Assembly (NCBI RefSeq): GCF_000523235.1
Contig: NZ_CP006850.1
Location: forward strand, 5,642,001 to 5,706,000
DNA: 64,000 bases
Direction of reading: 5' to 3'
Source of the DNA: Nocardia nova SH22a
Lineage (GTDB): Bacteria > Actinomycetota > Actinomycetes > Mycobacteriales > Mycobacteriaceae
The number at the start of each line of letters is the position of its first letter. Positions within the stretch are counted from its first letter, which is position 1. Below the pieces are notes generated by a model. That model ran no database searches and was not told where the DNA came from. It was given only the letters and a program-made list of their open reading frames with translations. The translations under genes and the position numbers were made by a program. Positions 16,559 through 25,736 of the stretch are shown one piece after another.

Positions 16559-17515
16559 ATGCCCCACGCCAGCAGCGGCGCAGGCGACCGCCTCGACATC
16601 GAAATCCCCTGTGGCGGACACACTCTCAGCGCCTGGCACTTCCCAGCGGCAACAGATCCGCTCACCACCGACCGCGGCAGGCCCGCCGTGGTTCTCGCGC
16701 ACGGCTACGGCCTGACCCGCGATTGCGGCCTGGACGCCTACGGTGCTCGATTCGCTGCGGCCGGGATCGATGCGGTGATCTTCGATTACTCCGGCTTCGG
16801 CGCCAGCGGTGGCGGTCCGCGCGAGGTCGTCTCGGTCCGCGCACAGCTCTTCGACTACCAGGCCGCGATCGCCGCCACCCGCGCGCTGCCCGGCATCGAC
16901 CCGGACCGCGTCGCGTTGTGGGGTACCTCGTACTCCGGCGGTCTGGTGATCGCGGCGGCGGCGCTCGACGGGCGGATCGCCGCTGTCGTCTCGCAGGTTC
17001 CGAACCTGGACAACCGCGCGACCCTTCGCTTCCTGCTGCGCAACACCCCGCCGCGCCGGACCGCGTGGCTGGTGTCGTGCATCGCCCGGGACCTCGGGCG
17101 CGCAGTGCTGCGACGGGACCCGTATCACGTCCAGGCGGTCGGCCGGTCCGATGAGCAAGCCGCCTACGTGTCGGATCTGTCGTGGCCGTTCGTCGAGGCC
17201 ATCGCCGGACCGACCTGGCGCAATCGGGTCGGCCTGCGCGACTTCGCCACCGTTCCGTTGTTCCGCGCCGTCACATACCTGGACCGGCTGCCCTGCCGGG
17301 TTCAGTTCTTCGGTTGTGAGCGCGACGATCTGACGCCGGTGCAACCGACCCTCGACGCGGCCGACCGGCTGGGCGACAAAGCCGAACTGCACCGCTATCC
17401 CGCGGGGCATTTCGAGATCTACGGCGAACCCTATTTCTCCCGGGCGCTGGACGCTCAGGAGGAGTTCCTGGTCTGCGAACTGGCGGCCTCGATCTCATCG
17501 GAGAGGACTCGATAG
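16559..17515 (+). CDS. Alpha/beta hydrolase
   Basis: 318 residues from ATG 16559, nine bases after GGAG; the longer frame from 16466 begins inside the operator palindrome. The nucleophile elbow is WGTSYSGG, the oxyanion motif VVLAHGYGLTRD, the family FDYSGFGASGG strand-loop follows, and the late His is in YPAGHFEIYGEPYF. The layout resembles small cytoplasmic hydrolases annotated as DUF1100/X-Pro-peptidase-like; substrate unknown. It is separated by two bases from the Vgb-like gene, so the two form an operon that the neighbouring TetR probably controls. Confidence 0.85.
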   Translation: MPHASSGAGDRLDIEIPCGGHTLSAWHFPAATDPLTTDRGRPAVVLAHGYGLTRDCGLDAYGARFAAAGIDAVIFDYSGFGASGGGPREVVSVRAQLFDYQAAIAATRALPGIDPDRVALWGTSYSGGLVIAAAALDGRIAAVVSQVPNLDNRATLRFLLRNTPPRRTAWLVSCIARDLGRAVLRRDPYHVQAVGRSDEQAAYVSDLSWPFVEAIAGPTWRNRVGLRDFATVPLFRAVTYLDRLPCRVQFFGCERDDLTPVQPTLDAADRLGDKAELHRYPAGHFEIYGEPYFSRALDAQEEFLVCELAASISSERTR

Positions 17516-17517
17516 CC

Positions 17518-18558
17518 ATGCGCGACAACAGTTCTGACAAACGATACCGGCTGGGCGGCACACAGCCGAAGCGCGGTGTGCGGCGCACGGCCACGGTAGC
17601 GGCACTGATCTTGGCCGTCGCCGCTTTCACCACACCGGGCACCGCGAGCGCTGACGACAGCGATTTCACCACCTTTCCGCTCGCTTTCGGCTCCTCACCG
17701 GCGACGATCGCCAAGGGGCCGGACGGCAACCTGTGGTTCACGGAACTGACCGGCAATGCGATCGGCCGGATCAGCCCCGACGGGCGGATCACCGAGTTCA
17801 AGGCGGGTCTTTCCGCACTCAGCGGACCCGACCGGATCGTCGCCGGTCCCGATGGCAACCTGTGGTTCACCGAATGGTTCGGCAACCGGATCGGACGTAT
17901 CACCCCCGACGGCGCGGTGACCGAGTTCTCGGCCGGAATCACACCGGGCGCCAGTGTTTTCGGCATCGGAGCGGGCGCCGACGGCAACTTGTGGTTCACC
18001 GAATCCACCACGAACAAGGTCGGACGTATCACCCCCGGCGGTGTTGTGACCGAATTCGACGGCGGGCCCAACGCCTCGGCGGCCCCGACCGACATCGTCG
18101 CGGGCGCCGACGGGAACATGTGGTTCACCCAGCGGTTCGGCGGCATCGGGCGAATCACGCCGCAGGGCGCGGTCACAGTCTTCACCGAGGGCATCACCCC
18201 CGGTGCCGGCTCGGTGAGCATCGCGTCCGGACCAGACGGAAACCTCTGGTTCACGGAAACATTCGCGGGACGGATCGGCCGCATCAGTACCGCGGGGGTG
18301 GTCGATGAATTCACCCAGGGGCTGTCACCGGCGAGCTTGCCGGTCAACATCACCAACGGGCCGGACGGCAAGCTCTGGTTCACCGAATACACGGGCGGAC
18401 GAGTCGGCACCGTCGACACCGCCGGCCGAGTCACCGAAGTCCGCAGCGTCGGTGAAACCACGGTTCCCGATGGCATCGTGACCGGCCCCGACGGCAACCT
18501 GTGGTTCGTCCAGGCGGTCGCTTCCCGCATCGGACGACTGCACCCGCCGACCCACTGA
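17518..18558 (+). CDS. Secreted seven-repeat beta-propeller, virginiamycin-B-lyase-like
   Basis: 346 residues. A signal peptide is clear: basic start, hydrophobic core TVAALILAVAAF, and cleavage probable after GTASA (about 45). The rest is seven repeats of the type GPDGNLWFTE...GNRIGRITPDG, about 43 residues each, which fits a seven-bladed propeller. The repeat matches Vgb, the lyase that linearises type B streptogramins. Vgb itself is cytoplasmic and has catalytic His/Glu residues I cannot confirm here; repeat 7 ends early at RLHPPTH. Many secreted actinobacterial homologues have unknown roles. It is co-transcribed with the hydrolase (two-base gap). Confidence 0.8.
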   Translation: MRDNSSDKRYRLGGTQPKRGVRRTATVAALILAVAAFTTPGTASADDSDFTTFPLAFGSSPATIAKGPDGNLWFTELTGNAIGRISPDGRITEFKAGLSALSGPDRIVAGPDGNLWFTEWFGNRIGRITPDGAVTEFSAGITPGASVFGIGAGADGNLWFTESTTNKVGRITPGGVVTEFDGGPNASAAPTDIVAGADGNMWFTQRFGGIGRITPQGAVTVFTEGITPGAGSVSIASGPDGNLWFTETFAGRIGRISTAGVVDEFTQGLSPASLPVNITNGPDGKLWFTEYTGGRVGTVDTAGRVTEVRSVGETTVPDGIVTGPDGNLWFVQAVASRIGRLHPPTH

Positions 18559-18593
18559 ACTACTCACTCCGACAATGTAATACGAGGTTCCAC

Positions 18594-19550
18594 ATGACAA
18601 AGAACATGCAGATCGCCGTGCTGGGCGCAGGATCGATAGGCAGTCTCTTCGCATCGAAGCTGGCCGCGGCCGGCCACGATGTCACCCTTGTGGTACGCAA
18701 CGATGCTCGGCGGGCATACCTGCAACAGCATGGACTCGTCGCCCGGTCCCGGCTCAGCGGCCGGGCTCGAACCGTACCCGTTCAGGTCATTTCGCAGCTG
18801 CGCAGCGTCTACGACCTGGTGATCGTCGCGGTGCAACGCCCGCAGATCGAGACGCTCATCCCCCTGCTGGCGGACAACGAGTCACGCGCGATCATGTTCA
18901 TGTTCAACTGCGCGTCCGGCGCCGACCGGTGGGCCGACGAGATCGGCCCGGAACGGCTGCTGTGGGGCTTTCCCGCCGCACTCGCCGACATGCGCGATCA
19001 GGTGCTGGAATACGTTGTGGTTCCACGCTTTCTGCGTTTCACCCAGATCACCACCATCGGCCGGATCGACGGACGTTCGACGCCGGAGCTCCATGCCATT
19101 CGAAACGCGTTCGACCGATCGGGCATACCGACCGTCGTCCACGACGACATCGACGCGTGGTTGAAGACGCACGCCGCCTACATGGCGCCGATCATGGCGA
19201 TGGGGTACGTACCGCGGCGCGGCGGCATGGGGCCGCGGTTCACCCGGCGTCAGGCGAGGGAACTCGCGACAGCGATGCAAGCGGCATTCACAGCGGTGCG
19301 CGCGACCGGCGCACACCTCACCCCGGCCAATATGCGCCTGTTCGACCGGCTTTCCACACCGGTTCTCACCACCCTGCTGTGGACGGTGTTCTGTATGCCG
19401 ATGGCCAAGCGCTCCCTGGACTCCCACTCCGGCGCCGCCCCGCGTGAAGTGGCCGTGCTGCTCGACGAGCTGGCCGAATTGGCAGCGCGCGCCGGCACCG
19501 ACGCAACGCCGTTCATGCGACTGGCGGGAAGAGTTCCCGCGCGCGTCTAA
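18594..19550 (+). CDS. Ketopantoate-reductase-like (ApbA/PanE family) dehydrogenase
   Basis: 318 residues from ATG 18594, with GAGG eight bases before it. The N-terminal NADP-binding loop is AVLGAGSIGSLFASKLAAAG (8-27). The C-terminal helical domain includes KTHAAYMAPIMAMG, the region of the catalytic Lys in PanE. The protein is longer and more divergent than housekeeping PanE, and no other pantothenate gene is near, so a different 2-keto-acid or hydroxyacid substrate is likely. It follows the propeller gene by 35 bases and its end overlaps the convergent TetR gene by four bases. Confidence 0.75.
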   Translation: MTKNMQIAVLGAGSIGSLFASKLAAAGHDVTLVVRNDARRAYLQQHGLVARSRLSGRARTVPVQVISQLRSVYDLVIVAVQRPQIETLIPLLADNESRAIMFMFNCASGADRWADEIGPERLLWGFPAALADMRDQVLEYVVVPRFLRFTQITTIGRIDGRSTPELHAIRNAFDRSGIPTVVHDDIDAWLKTHAAYMAPIMAMGYVPRRGGMGPRFTRRQARELATAMQAAFTAVRATGAHLTPANMRLFDRLSTPVLTTLLWTVFCMPMAKRSLDSHSGAAPREVAVLLDELAELAARAGTDATPFMRLAGRVPARV

Positions 19551-20218
19551 TCTCCGGGTGACGCTATCCGCGCATCCATCAGCTGCCGGGCGACATCCGT
19601 CACGGTCGGAACCAGCTCTTCGAGCGATGACGCGCCCCGTGTCTCGAGGTGGTGCACCACGAGTGCGTCGACGGCGCCGACAATGGCCCGCGCGACGTGA
19701 TCGGGAAGTTCCGGCCGACCGTTTCCGGTAGGGGGAATCGTCTCGGCATACAGCGTGCGGAGTCGGCGAACGGAGGACTCGAGCCAGGCGGCGCGGCGCT
19801 CCCGCGCCGCCTGACCGGCCTCGGGCGCGGCGACCGCGTACACCCGCGCCAACGCCGGACGTGCGGCCAAGGCCCCCAACAGAGCTCGGTAGCCGGCACG
19901 CAGCCGATCCAGTGGCGCTTCCTGTGCGACCGCGGCATCGACGACCGCCGTGTCGAGCAATTGGGTGTAATAGTCCAGAGCACTGACGAAGCAGTCCTCT
20001 TTGTTCGAGAAATGCTCGTAGAACGTCTTGCGTGAAATCCCGGCGCGCTCGATCACATCGGCCACCCGTACCGGTGCGAAACCGCGCTCGGCGACGAGAT
20101 CCACCACCGCATCGAGCAAACGCACGCGCTGTGAGGCGGCGACAACCGCGGGGTCGAGCCGATGCGGTCCGCGCGGCAACCGGCGCGGCGGATCATCGGT
20201 CGGCTCGGCCATCCCCAT
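19547..20218 (-). CDS. TetR-family transcriptional regulator
   Basis: 223 residues. The helix-turn-helix is RLLDAVVDLVAERGFAPVRV with DVIERAGISRKTFYEHFSNK (about 31-75). ATG 20218 or ATG 20212 may be the start; neither has a clear ribosome site. It follows the eight-gene operon (stop at 20333) on the same strand after 114 bases, so it may be transcribed with it or separately. It converges with the ketopantoate-reductase-like gene with a four-base overlap. A target cannot be assigned. Confidence 0.82.
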   Translation of the reverse strand: MGMAEPTDDPPRRLPRGPHRLDPAVVAASQRVRLLDAVVDLVAERGFAPVRVADVIERAGISRKTFYEHFSNKEDCFVSALDYYTQLLDTAVVDAAVAQEAPLDRLRAGYRALLGALAARPALARVYAVAAPEAGQAARERRAAWLESSVRRLRTLYAETIPPTGNGRPELPDHVARAIVGAVDALVVHHLETRGASSLEELVPTVTDVARQLMDARIASPGD

Positions 20219-20332
20219 ACCAACGATGCTACGTTGCCCGTCGCCCCCGATGCCCGTGCCTGTACGTACCGCACCACGGGTCGGCTCCCGCCCGGGCGTC
20301 GTCAGCGGGACCGCGAGGGAGCCGTGGCGGAC

Positions 20333-21757
20333 CTACCTCGCCGCGATGTCGGCCACCAGTCGCGTCTTCTGCACTTTGCCCATGGCATTTCGAGGTAGCG
20401 CGTCGACGCGGCGCACCTCGCGAGGGCGCTTGTGCACCGACAGCCTGGATGCGACGAAATCGGTGAGCGCGGCGCAGTCGCCTACGTCTCCGACGACGAA
20501 GGCGACAATGCGCTGACCCAAATCGCTGTCCGGGACGCCGACCACCGCCGCCTCCCGAATATCCGGATGGGCCAGCAACGCCTGTTCCACTTCCCCGGCT
20601 CCGATGCGGTAACCGCCGGATTTGATCAGATCGACCGACTCACGGCCGACGATCCGGTGAAAGCCGTCGCGGTCGGCGACGGCGATGTCGCCGGTGCGGA
20701 ACCAGCCGTCATCGGTGAACGTTTCCGCCGTGGCATCCGGCCGTCCGACATACCCGTCGAACAACGTCGGAGTGGAAACCTCCAGTCTGCCAATGGTTTC
20801 TCCATCGTGGGGCACCAGTTCCCCGCGCTCGTCGCGCAGGCGGGTACGCACGTTCGGCAGCGGTTCGCCGACCCATCCCGGACGGCGCTCGCCGCGGTAG
20901 CGCGTGCTGAGGGTGATAACGGTCTCGGTCATCCCGTAACGCTCCACCGGTCGCATTCCGGTCAGATCGGTCAACCGATCGAACACCGGAACCGGCAGTG
21001 GCGCGCTGCCGGAAACCAGCAGCCGAGCCGAACGCAACGCGCGCGCCGCCGCGGGCTGCGAGCAGACTCGGGACCACACGGTCGGAACGCCGAAATACAA
21101 CGATCCCTCGGCAGCGGCGTAGGCCTCGGGAGTCGGACGTACCGTGTGAACGAGCCGCGAGCCGATTCGCAATGCGCCGAGCACGCCCAGCACCAATCCG
21201 TGCACGTGGAACAACGGCAGACCATGCACGAGGGTGTCGTCGGCAGACCATTCCCACACCGCGGCCAGTCCGTCCACACCGCGCGCGATCGCACCCCGCG
21301 ACAGCTGCACTCCCTTGGGCGCTCCCGTCGTGCCCGAGGTATAGAGAATCAGTGCGGTGTCGGCGGCGTCGGGCTCGCGGTATCCGGTCGACGAGCGGTT
21401 CGAGCGGTCGATCGCCACCACGGGGATCCCGATATCGTCCCGTGCCTGCCCCAGCCACATTCGTGCCCCTGAATCGGCCAGGATGTGCCGACGCTCCATC
21501 GTTCCGGAATCGGGCGGCACGGGCACCACGGCGGTGTTCGCCAGCAGGCATCCGACGATCGCGACGATCGTCTCGATCGAGGCGGTCGCATCGACGGCGA
21601 CACAGCCCACACCACTGACCTGGTCGGCCACTGCCGTTGCGCGGCCGAGCAATTCGTCTCGGGAGACGACGCCCTGTCCGACCGTGATCACCGGGTCGTC
21701 CGGCGCCGATGGATCGTGCAATCCCGCAAGCAGGGTCTCGCCACCGATCTTCAACAC
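20333..21757 (-). CDS. Acyl-CoA synthetase (AMP-binding; FadD36/malonyl-CoA-synthetase-like)
   Basis: 474 residues, short for a FadD and close in length to FadD36 and MatB-type synthetases. AMP-binding motif YTSGTTGAPKGV (about 138-149), VERYGMTE, the hinge TGDIAVADRDGFHRIVGR and the C-terminal lysine motif GKVQKTRL are all present. It joins a carboxylic acid to CoA using ATP, here most likely the acid released by the upstream monooxygenase/hydrolase pair. It is the last gene of the 20.3-28.5 kb operon, 54 bases after the small Cys-rich protein. Confidence 0.88.
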   Translation of the reverse strand: MLKIGGETLLAGLHDPSAPDDPVITVGQGVVSRDELLGRATAVADQVSGVGCVAVDATASIETIVAIVGCLLANTAVVPVPPDSGTMERRHILADSGARMWLGQARDDIGIPVVAIDRSNRSSTGYREPDAADTALILYTSGTTGAPKGVQLSRGAIARGVDGLAAVWEWSADDTLVHGLPLFHVHGLVLGVLGALRIGSRLVHTVRPTPEAYAAAEGSLYFGVPTVWSRVCSQPAAARALRSARLLVSGSAPLPVPVFDRLTDLTGMRPVERYGMTETVITLSTRYRGERRPGWVGEPLPNVRTRLRDERGELVPHDGETIGRLEVSTPTLFDGYVGRPDATAETFTDDGWFRTGDIAVADRDGFHRIVGRESVDLIKSGGYRIGAGEVEQALLAHPDIREAAVVGVPDSDLGQRIVAFVVGDVGDCAALTDFVASRLSVHKRPREVRRVDALPRNAMGKVQKTRLVADIAAR

Positions 21758-21811
21758 ACTCTCCTCACTTGCCCGGTCCAGCGACCGGCACGTACGGCCA
21801 CCGTCGGCTCG

Positions 21812-22018
21812 TCACCCCTGCCGGGTCCATCCGCAGGGTTGGCCACAGGTCTCGATGACGACGGTCCGCCGGTCACCGTCGATGAATTCGGTTGTCATTT
21901 CGAACGCCTGGGCGGGATAGCCGCAGTTGCCGCACCGGCCGAAGTAGTTCAACACCTCGCGGCCGTATCGAGCCACGACCACTTTCTCGGCAGGCCCCGC
22001 CTCCGGCCCGCTGCTCAC
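21812..22018 (-). CDS. 68-residue Cys-rich protein (zinc-ribbon-like)
   Basis: A short acidic start is followed by RCGNCGYPAQAFEMTTEF and ETCGQPCGWTRQG: two Cys pairs (CxxC and CxxxC) about 27 residues apart, as in small zinc ribbons or rubredoxin-like metal sites. Its ATG overlaps the stop of the upstream SDR by four bases, so it is translated with the operon. In rubredoxin both Cys pairs are CxxC, which this does not match exactly. It could be an electron carrier for the P450, a metal-binding accessory or a structural zinc finger; unknown. Confidence 0.7.
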   Translation of the reverse strand: MSSGPEAGPAEKVVVARYGREVLNYFGRCGNCGYPAQAFEMTTEFIDGDRRTVVIETCGQPCGWTRQG

Positions 22019-22917
22019 AGGGCCACGAGTTCGGCACTGCGACGCCAGATATCGCGCTGAAGTTCGAAATCCGACAGCGATCGCACCGGAGGCAACAACC
22101 GCAGGCCGGGCGTCGAGGTGAAGAACTCGCCCGAGACGTCGGCCAGGTGCGGGTCCAGGACCAGCCTCAGGCCCATTCGCGCACCTTCTTCCGGACGGCG
22201 CAGAATGCGGCCTCGTCCGGCCGCCCTCGCGACTCGGTCGACCACGACGCTGCCGCGCATCAAACCGCTTGCGACCGCACCCGGGCAGAAACAGTTGGCG
22301 GTGACGCCGCTACCGGCGGTGCGTCGCGCCAATTCCCTCGTGAAGAGGATATTCAGCAACTTCGACTGCCCGTATTTGAGCTGTGCTCCGGCGATGCCGA
22401 AACCTGTTGGGCGCTCGAAGGTGACCGGGTCCAGGCGCCCGCCGGCCCGGTGCGCCTCCGACGCGGTGCCTACCACGCGTGCCGCCGGTGCGCGTTCGAG
22501 CAGATCCAGGACCGATGTCGTCAGCAGGAACGGCCCGAGATGGTTGGTGGCGATCTGACGGTCCCAGCCGTCGACTGTGGGGTCCCCGCTGCGAAGCTGA
22601 TTGATACCGGCATTGTTGACCAGAACGTCGATCTGCCGGAGCCGATCGTGCAGGACGGCGGCCGCCGCTCGCACCGATGCGGCGCTGGACAGATCGGCTT
22701 CGACGATATCGGCGTCGACCGCGCCGATCGACACCAGCTCGGCAGCGGTGGCGGCAGCCTTCTCCAAGTTCCGGGCGAGCAGTGTCAGCGCGGCGCCACG
22801 ACGTGCCAGCCCACGCGCGATTTCCAGGCCGATGCCGTTGGTGGCGCCGGTGATGACCACCCGCGAGCCATCGATCGAGCGCTCGGCATCGCGGGACCGC
22901 TCGGTGCAGGAGCTCAT
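22015..22917 (-). CDS. Short-chain dehydrogenase/reductase (retinol-dehydrogenase-like), copy 1
   Basis: 300 residues. The NADP loop is ITGATNGIGLEIARGLARRG (22-41), VNNAGIN marks the core, and the catalytic YxxxK is in YGQSK; TASEAH supplies the Ser. The C-terminal GMRLVLDP-like segment, SGEFFTSTPGLRLLPPVR and ELQRDIWRRSAELV also occur almost unchanged in the SDR at 27508, so the two are paralogues at opposite ends of one operon. The group resembles retinol dehydrogenase and protochlorophyllide reductase homologues that oxidise bulky lipophilic alcohols. It starts eight bases after the P450 stop. Confidence 0.88.
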   Translation of the reverse strand: MSSCTERSRDAERSIDGSRVVITGATNGIGLEIARGLARRGAALTLLARNLEKAAATAAELVSIGAVDADIVEADLSSAASVRAAAAVLHDRLRQIDVLVNNAGINQLRSGDPTVDGWDRQIATNHLGPFLLTTSVLDLLERAPAARVVGTASEAHRAGGRLDPVTFERPTGFGIAGAQLKYGQSKLLNILFTRELARRTAGSGVTANCFCPGAVASGLMRGSVVVDRVARAAGRGRILRRPEEGARMGLRLVLDPHLADVSGEFFTSTPGLRLLPPVRSLSDFELQRDIWRRSAELVAL

Positions 22918-22925
22918 GATGTATG

Positions 22926-24263
22926 TCAGCCCTTCTCGGCGAACGAACGAGCAGACCTCCGGCGCAGCGCAATTCGGCCGCCCCGGCTGGGCGCGAACGC
23001 GACGCCGCGATCATGCCAGGTCTCTTCGGGTGTGGTGGTGGGCAGCAATTCGAAGTCGCGCAGCAGACAGCGCAGCACCACCTTCATTTCCATATTCGCG
23101 AATTCCGCGCCGATACACCGTCGATTGCCACCGCCGAACGGAAGCCAGGACGTGAAATCGGGTTTGCGTCCCACGAAACGCTCCGGGTCGAACCGCTGCG
23201 GGTCCGGGTAGATCGCCGGATCCTGATGCATGAGGCCGAGCGCGACGATCACCCGCGTACCTCGCGGAATCACCCACTCCCCCAACCGCATCGACGGTGC
23301 GGTGATCTGACGGGCGACACCGCCGATCACCGGCCGCACCCGCTGTGTCTCCCAGATGGTGGCCTGCAGGTAGTCGGCCTCGTCGCGGTCGACTTCGGCG
23401 ACCAGGCACGACAGCTCGGCCGGATGCCTGCGCAGCCGTTCCAGCACCCAGGCCACGGTGTTCGCCGTCGTCTCGTGCCCGGCAGTCAGCAGCGCCAACA
23501 ACTCGTCGGCAATCTCCTTGTGCGCCATCGGCTCACCGTCGTCGTAACGAGCTTGCAGCAACAGGGCCAGGATGTCGCCGCGCTCGGCGAGATCCGGGTC
23601 GGCACGAGCACGCTCGATCAGGACTCCGATGAGCTCGTCGTAGCTTCGCCGATAGCTGTTGTACCGCAGCCACGGATCGAGCCGCCCCCAGCCGGTGGTC
23701 ACGAGCGGCACAATCGCCAAGCGGGACCCGAGCGTCACGATCTTGGGCATCAGTTCCCGCATGGCCTCGAGTTCGGCCCCCTCGGCGCCGAACACCGCGC
23801 GCAGAATGATGTTCAACGTCATGCGCATGGTCGAGGGAAGTACCGGGAATTCGGTGTACTGCGGCCAGGTTTCGGCTTCCGCGCGGTATTCCTGCTCGAT
23901 CAGGGATTCGTATTCCCGCATCCGCTTGCCGTGCAGCGGCGGCGAGAGGATCCTGCGATGCCGCCGATGCGGATCGCCGTCCAGCCCGAACAACGAGGTG
24001 GACCCGAGGATCCGGCCCAGGTTCGGGGTCACGTTTCCCGCGATCGCCGGGCCGGCCGCGAACAGCTCGCGCGCCTGGGCCGGATCGGCGATCACCACCG
24101 TCCGCCCGAACAATGGAAGGTTCAGCGTGAAAGCGGAACCGTAACGCCGCCGACCCCATTCCAGCGATCGCCGCCGCCCGGTGAAGTAGGCGGCCGCTTG
24201 CACAGCGCGTGGCAGCACGGGTCCGCGGGGAAGGCAAATTGGTTGCTCTGCAACAGTACTCAT
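22926..24263 (-). CDS. Cytochrome P450
   Basis: 445 residues from ATG 24263 with GGAG eight bases before; the frame extends to 24287 without a ribosome site. All hallmarks are present: I-helix LLALLTAGHETTANTVAW, K-helix ETQR (ExxR), PERF, and the haem loop PFGGGNRRCIG with axial Cys383. No membrane anchor is seen. The overall pattern is close to mycobacterial CYP138-type bacterial P450s with eukaryote-like features. It hydroxylates a substrate using electrons from a separate reductase, which is not in this operon. It sits 24 bases after the Baeyer-Villiger monooxygenase, so the two oxygenases probably act in one pathway. Confidence 0.92.
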   Translation of the reverse strand: MSTVAEQPICLPRGPVLPRAVQAAAYFTGRRRSLEWGRRRYGSAFTLNLPLFGRTVVIADPAQARELFAAGPAIAGNVTPNLGRILGSTSLFGLDGDPHRRHRRILSPPLHGKRMREYESLIEQEYRAEAETWPQYTEFPVLPSTMRMTLNIILRAVFGAEGAELEAMRELMPKIVTLGSRLAIVPLVTTGWGRLDPWLRYNSYRRSYDELIGVLIERARADPDLAERGDILALLLQARYDDGEPMAHKEIADELLALLTAGHETTANTVAWVLERLRRHPAELSCLVAEVDRDEADYLQATIWETQRVRPVIGGVARQITAPSMRLGEWVIPRGTRVIVALGLMHQDPAIYPDPQRFDPERFVGRKPDFTSWLPFGGGNRRCIGAEFANMEMKVVLRCLLRDFELLPTTTPEETWHDRGVAFAPSRGGRIALRRRSARSFAEKG

Positions 24264-24287
24264 GGAAATTCTCCGATCGGAAGCCAC

Positions 24288-25736
24288 TCAGGCGGGCATC
24301 GGCGCCCGCGTCCGGTGACCGAATTCGAGGCCGTCGAGCAGATAGTTCTGGCGCATCAGCCAGGGCGCCCGGTCGCTCTGCTTGGGTAGGACCTGCTCGG
24401 CCCGCCGCACGTAACCGGATGTGAGGCCGAGCAGCGGGCGCGGCACCGGCCGGTGCTCGCCGAGGACGGGCACCGCGAAATCGTGGCCGGTGGCGTCGAG
24501 GTGATTGATCACGCGGCACATGTAGCGCGAGGACAGATCTGCTCGCAGGGTCCACGACGCATTGGTATAGCCCAGGCACCAACCGAAGTTCGGTAGTCCG
24601 CTGTACATGACTCCCCGGTAGGCGAAGGTGTCGCGCAATGCCACGGACGCTCCGTCGACAGTGACGTCGATATCTCCGGCCGCGACGACCCGCAGGCCGG
24701 TAGCGGTGACGACGATATCGGCGTCCACGTGCCCGCCGGACTCCAAGGCTATTCCGGATTCGGTGAACGACGCGATGCGATCGGTCACTATCGACGCGCG
24801 TTCGGAGCTCAGGGCGCGGAACAGATCTCCTTCCGGCGCCAGGCACACGCGCTGATCCCACGGGGCGTACGCGGGTGTGAAGTGCGGGTCCGCCGGAACG
24901 GACGAACCGGCGAGTTGGCGTTCGGTCACCTTGCGCAACAGTGCCCGGGCATGATCCGGGCACCGGCGCGTGAACTGGTAGAATATGGTGCCCAGCAACA
25001 GATTTCGCCAGCGAACGGCATTCGCCAGCTGCCGCTTGGAAAGAATCGGATTCAACGCCCGCATCATGGGGTCGGCGGCGGGAGCCACCGAAACATAGGT
25101 CGGCGACCGTTGCACCATCGTCACATGCGCGGCCGTGTGCGCCAGCGCCGGTACGAGCGTGACCGCGGTGGCGCCGCTGCCGATCACGACCACCCGTTTC
25201 CCCGAGCAATCCAGGTCCTCGGGCCAGTGCTGCGGGTGAATCACCGTGCCCCGGAATCGGTCCCGGCCCGGGAAGTCCGGCGTATGACCGGCGGCGTAGC
25301 TGTAGTAGCCGGTGCAGACATACAGGAAACGGCAGGTGTAGGTGTGGGTGGTGTCGGCGCCGGCCGCGGTCACCGTCCACGATGCGGTTGCCGAGGACCA
25401 ACTCGCCGACGTCACATGCCGGTCGTATCGAATCCTGCGGTCGATGCCGAACTCTCGCGCCGTGTCCTGGAGATAGGTCAGAATTTCGGCGCCCTCGGCG
25501 ATCGCGTTCGGGCGTTCCCACGGCCGGAACGGATAGCCGAGGGTGAACATATCCGAATCGGAACGAATTCCGGGGTATCGGAACAGATCCCATGTCCCAC
25601 CCAGTGCGGTACGGCCCTCCAGGATCGCGAAGGTCTTCCCGGGGCAATCGGTTTGCAGCCGATAGGCCGCATCGATACCCGACAGGCCCGCGCCGATCAC
25701 CAGGACATCGACCTCCGTGGGTTCCGGCGTACTCAT
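24288..25736 (-). CDS. Baeyer-Villiger monooxygenase, EthA/MymA-like
   Basis: 482 residues from ATG 25736, overlapping the upstream hydrolase stop by four bases. The FAD loop is VIGAGLSGIDAAYRL, the type I BVMO signature FRGTVIHPQHWP (FxGxxxHxxxWP), and the NADPH loop VVIGSGATAVTLVPAL. Segments GGTWDLFRYPGIRSDSDM and GYTNASWTLRADL are nearly those of M. tuberculosis EthA and MymA (about 490 residues). These insert an oxygen next to a ketone to give an ester or lactone and also oxidise thioamides such as ethionamide. A hydrolase gene directly upstream would open the product. Physiological substrate unknown. Confidence 0.92.
   Translation of the reverse strand: MSTPEPTEVDVLVIGAGLSGIDAAYRLQTDCPGKTFAILEGRTALGGTWDLFRYPGIRSDSDMFTLGYPFRPWERPNAIAEGAEILTYLQDTAREFGIDRRIRYDRHVTSASWSSATASWTVTAAGADTTHTYTCRFLYVCTGYYSYAAGHTPDFPGRDRFRGTVIHPQHWPEDLDCSGKRVVVIGSGATAVTLVPALAHTAAHVTMVQRSPTYVSVAPAADPMMRALNPILSKRQLANAVRWRNLLLGTIFYQFTRRCPDHARALLRKVTERQLAGSSVPADPHFTPAYAPWDQRVCLAPEGDLFRALSSERASIVTDRIASFTESGIALESGGHVDADIVVTATGLRVVAAGDIDVTVDGASVALRDTFAYRGVMYSGLPNFGWCLGYTNASWTLRADLSSRYMCRVINHLDATGHDFAVPVLGEHRPVPRPLLGLTSGYVRRAEQVLPKQSDRAPWLMRQNYLLDGLEFGHRTRAPMPA

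Noticed and set aside
17690..18540. Regular DNA repeats that could suggest a tandem-repeat element
   Set aside because: The repeat unit is in frame and encodes the seven propeller blades; it is protein repeat structure, not a DNA element or CRISPR.
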